DNA of 64,000 nucleotides, taken from NCBI GenBank assembly GCA_026706025.1, contig JAPOZO010000020.1, forward strand, positions 111,064-175,063. Direction: 5' to 3'. Below are positions 61,632 to 64,000 of the stretch, piece by piece. Source of the DNA: Candidatus Poribacteria bacterium (GTDB lineage: Bacteria > Poribacteria > WGA-4E > WGA-3G). The first letter of the stretch is position 1; every line of letters begins with the position of its first letter. A program made the position numbers and the translations under genes. The notes under the pieces are model-generated. The model was not told the origin of the DNA. It saw only the letters and a program-made list of their open reading frames with translations, and searched no databases.

Positions 61632-63587
61632 TTACCAGAGGAATGGCAAAAGTGCCCATAAATAGATAATAACCTCTGTTGACTTCAATACGATCGACCT
61701 CAATACCGATGTAGGGGAAGGAATATACCAGAGTAGAATTGTCCCGTCGTAACTCACGCTGGCGATCGTATTTCCATCTGGAGAATACACAACGGATGTG
61801 ACATCTGATGTATGTCCCTCAAGTGTAAATTTATGTTCCCCTGTCGTGCTATCCCACAAGTGTATTACCTCCCCACTTCCGCTTGCGATTGTTTTTCCAT
61901 CTGGAGAATATACGAGAGAAGATATAGTAGCTATTTGCTCGAATTTTGATGTTGTAGTTCTGGCGACTCCTGTGGCAACATCTAATAACTGCAACCCTTT
62001 AAAACCAGCCCCACTTGCGATTGTTTTTCCATCCGGGGAATACGCTATTGACTGAGAACTGTTCCTACCCATACGTGTACCTATTTCCCATCCAGAGTTG
62101 ATATCCCATAAACGTATTGTCTTATCACGACTTGCACTTGCGATTGTTTTTCCATCTGGAGAATATACTACCGAATTGACCGCACCTGTATGCCCATTGA
62201 ATATGGATGCGGTGCTTGTCGCAGGCTCCCATATCCTAACCGTTTTATCTCCACTCGCGCTTGCAATTGTCCTACCATCTGGGGAATAGCATATACTACT
62301 GATATATCCCGTATGCCCTCTGAGCATTCCCAACTGATGTTCTATGGTAGGATTCCACAACCGAACGGTTGTATCCCCACTTGCACTTGCGATTGTTTTT
62401 CCATCTGGAGAATATGCTACAGATGTGACATTATCTGTGTGTCCTCTAAGTGTTGCTTTGTGTTCTCCGGTCGTTGCATCCCACAATCGCACTGTGTGGC
62501 TATAATCCCCAGTTGCGAGAGTCTTACCGTCTGGTGAGTACGCCACAGTATAAAAAGCACTGGTATGTCCGGCGAATGTTGCTGTGTGTTGTCCGGTCGT
62601 TGTGTCCCATAAACAGACCGTCCCGTCCCAGTTTGAACCTGTTGCGAGGGTTTCTCCGTCCGGAGCATAGGTTAAAGACTGAACCCATCCGGTATGTCCT
62701 CTGAGCGTCGCTTTTTGCTGCTCTGTAGCAACATTCCACAACCGTACAACGCTGTCGTAACAAGCACTTGCGAGGGTTCTACCATCCGGGGAATACGCTA
62801 CGGAAGAAACACGTCCCTCATGTCCTTTGAACGCTGCTTTCTCCTGTCCTGTGGCAGCATCCCACAACCGTACGGTTTTGTCATCACTACCACTTGCGAT
62901 TGTTTTTCCATCCGGAGAATATACTACAGAGTGAATAGCCTCTATATGTCCTCTGAGTGTTGCTTTGTGTTTTCCTGTAGTGGCATCCCACAGCCGAACG
63001 GTTTTGTCCCCACTCCCACTCGCAATAGTCGTACCATCCGCGGAATACGCCACGGCATAGACATAACCCGTGTGTCCTCTGAGGGTTGCTTTATTTTTCC
63101 CTGTAGCGGCATCCCACAGCCGGACGGTCTCATCCCTACTTACACTGACAATAGTCCTACCATCCGGAGAATACATTACGGAAAAGACTCTCTCTGTATG
63201 TTCTTTGAGTGTTGCTTTGTGTCTCCCTGTGGTTGCATCCCACAGATTTACTTCCCAATGCCCGAATCCACCACTGGCAATTGTTCTGCCATCAGGTGAA
63301 TACGCTACAGAAAAGATGGAACCGATGTATCCAGTGTCTCTAGCGAGTAGATTTAGTGCTTCCCCCCTCTGTGTATCATAAATCCAAATTCCAATGTCGG
63401 TTGCTGCTGCCAAACGAGTCCCATCTGGGGAATACGCGATTGCTTGTATTGAACCCTTACCAAATCGGGCTTTGGCACCTTTTGGTAAACGCAATTGTGT
63501 ATGCGGTTGGTACTGGGCGAAAGTATCGGTTAAACTTACGGATAGAACAATGGGCAGGATTAACCAGAAAAAGATTTCCCGTTTCAT
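61632..63587 (-). CDS. Secreted WD40 double-propeller protein
   Basis: A 651-residue protein. ATG 63587 is chosen for its GAGGAAG and the signal peptide directly after it (FFWLILPIVLSVSLTDTFA); nine more residues are possible upstream. About 14 WD40 units of 42 residues follow (YSPDGKTIASGSxDKTVRLWD pattern), enough for two seven-bladed propellers. A hydrophobic stretch ends the chain (VIIYLWALLPFLW). No enzyme or kinase domain is attached. Likely a periplasmic or surface scaffold. Confidence 0.9.
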   Translation of the reverse strand: MKREIFFWLILPIVLSVSLTDTFAQYQPHTQLRLPKGAKARFGKGSIQAIAYSPDGTRLAAATDIGIWIYDTQRGEALNLLARDTGYIGSIFSVAYSPDGRTIASGGFGHWEVNLWDATTGRHKATLKEHTERVFSVMYSPDGRTIVSVSRDETVRLWDAATGKNKATLRGHTGYVYAVAYSADGTTIASGSGDKTVRLWDATTGKHKATLRGHIEAIHSVVYSPDGKTIASGSDDKTVRLWDAATGQEKAAFKGHEGRVSSVAYSPDGRTLASACYDSVVRLWNVATEQQKATLRGHTGWVQSLTYAPDGETLATGSNWDGTVCLWDTTTGQHTATFAGHTSAFYTVAYSPDGKTLATGDYSHTVRLWDATTGEHKATLRGHTDNVTSVAYSPDGKTIASASGDTTVRLWNPTIEHQLGMLRGHTGYISSICYSPDGRTIASASGDKTVRIWEPATSTASIFNGHTGAVNSVVYSPDGKTIASASRDKTIRLWDINSGWEIGTRMGRNSSQSIAYSPDGKTIASGAGFKGLQLLDVATGVARTTTSKFEQIATISSLVYSPDGKTIASGSGEVIHLWDSTTGEHKFTLEGHTSDVTSVVYSPDGNTIASVSYDGTILLWYIPSPTSVLRSIVLKSTEVIIYLWALLPFLW

Positions 63588-63835
63588 GAAGATGTCTTCC
63601 TCTTTCACGTTCACCGACGTGAGTTCGAGAAAAAATAGGAGTATGTTTCATACAAAGCACGGTTATCGTGTAATGTTTATTATATCACTTTTCTGCAAGA
63701 TTGACGATTTTTTTCTTCGCGATGTACGTACTTTTCAAAGGATAGAATATTGGGTTTCACTGATTTTCAACAGAAAAGTTTCTCTTTAATTTTAAATGTT
63801 ACTATAAATAGCCCTATTAGACAGCCCAAAAACCT

Positions 63836-63864
63836 TTGATTTTTCGTGGAACCTATGATATACT
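63836..63864 (+). promoter_or_regulatory. Promoter of the Phd/YefM-like gene
   Basis: TTGATT (63836-63841), 17-bp spacer, TATACT (63859-63864). It lies 51 bp before the ATG. Upstream at 63799-63806 is TTACTATA, resembling a lone MITE end. Confidence 0.65.
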
Positions 63865-63915
63865 TTGTAATATATTTCCTACCTTGTACACTAACAACAC
63901 TAATCGGAGAGAACA

Positions 63916-64000
63916 ATGAGGAAAGAAGTTTCAACAACGGAATTACATCAGAGGCTTGGTGAATTGCTCGACGGAGTCTACCGAAATGGGGATCGGCTGA
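63916..64000 (+). CDS. Phd/YefM-type antitoxin, partial
   Basis: The window cuts the gene after 28 codons. MRKEVSTTELHQRLGELLD is the opening of Phd/YefM antitoxins, whose N-terminal half binds DNA and represses its own operon. A toxin gene is expected just beyond the window. A GGAGAG ribosome-binding site and a near-consensus promoter are present. Confidence 0.7.
   Translation, partial: MRKEVSTTELHQRLGELLDGVYRNGDRL

Noticed and set aside
62190..63299. Plus-strand open frames opposite the WD40 gene
   Set aside because: They mirror the 126-bp WD40 periodicity; the minus frame has signal peptide and clear WD40 units.
63799..63806. Fourth MITE-like element
   Set aside because: Only one end (TTACTATA) is visible and no matching left end was found upstream.

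Overview
The window looks like a bacterial chromosome segment of moderate GC content. It is dense in phytanoyl-CoA-type dioxygenases (three), enolase-superfamily sugar-acid dehydratases (two), a sulfatase, Gfo/Idh/MocA and YiaK-type dehydrogenases, dockerin and leucine-rich-repeat secreted proteins, and large ECF sigma factor fusions. That mix, with a TonB receptor and other outer-membrane proteins, is what I associate with sponge-associated or marine Candidatus Poribacteria. The taxonomic call is inference from gene content, not from a marker gene. No rRNA, tRNA, CRISPR array, phage or transposase gene was seen.

Layout. 0-5.4 kb: NIPSNAP protein, dioxygenase, DgoD-like dehydratase, sulfatase, a 41-bp tandem repeat and glycerate kinase. 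5.5-16.6 kb: five tandem paralogs of one extracellular TIM-barrel-like glycosidase family, in two operons. Each operon opens with an ECF sigma factor fused through one membrane segment to that ectodomain, followed by one or two secreted dockerin-bearing paralogs of matching architecture. 16.6-31.1 kb: TonB receptor, LamG protein, dioxygenase, amidohydrolase, ABC permease, YjjX, alcohol dehydrogenase, a toxin-antitoxin-like pair, SDR, DUF169 protein, a radical SAM selenoprotein and a frameshifted small membrane gene. 31.2-36.9 kb: a specialised type II fatty-acid/polyketide-like operon (dehydratase, KS plus KS-like fusion, ACP, GcvT-like, dehydratase, then FabV). 37.3-43.4 kb: a duplicated pair of ABC-2 permeases. 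43.4-48.9 kb: dimethylformamidase-like protein and a four-gene sugar-acid type catabolic operon. 49-64 kb: envelope proteins (TIG lipoprotein, P460 cytochrome, TPR and SurA-like pair, SOD-like lipoprotein with a large insertion, beta-barrel, double WD40 propeller), a GH13 enzyme, RhmD-like dehydratase, acetoacetate decarboxylase-like protein, SDR, and the start of a Phd/YefM-like antitoxin.

The most exciting system is the 5.5-16.6 kb cluster. The three secreted paralogs keep an Asp, an Asn and a Glu at equivalent barrel positions. The sigma-fused paralogs have lost them (Gly/Gly/Tyr in one, Gly/Lys/Glu in the other). This suggests one-piece trans-envelope switches: a pseudo-enzyme ectodomain senses a glycan and a tethered sigma factor turns on the active secreted relatives. 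Both sigma-fusion genes also carry an in-frame dockerin remnant just beyond their TAG stop, and share an upstream DNA element.

Other strong observations: a UGA-encoded selenocysteine in a C-U-A-E-P tail with a SECIS-like hairpin; paired intact and degenerate KS and dehydratase units in the lipid operon; a Cu-site SOD fold split by about 220 residues; a toxin-antitoxin-like pair between two copies of an alcohol dehydrogenase 3' end; and a three-copy MITE-like element family.
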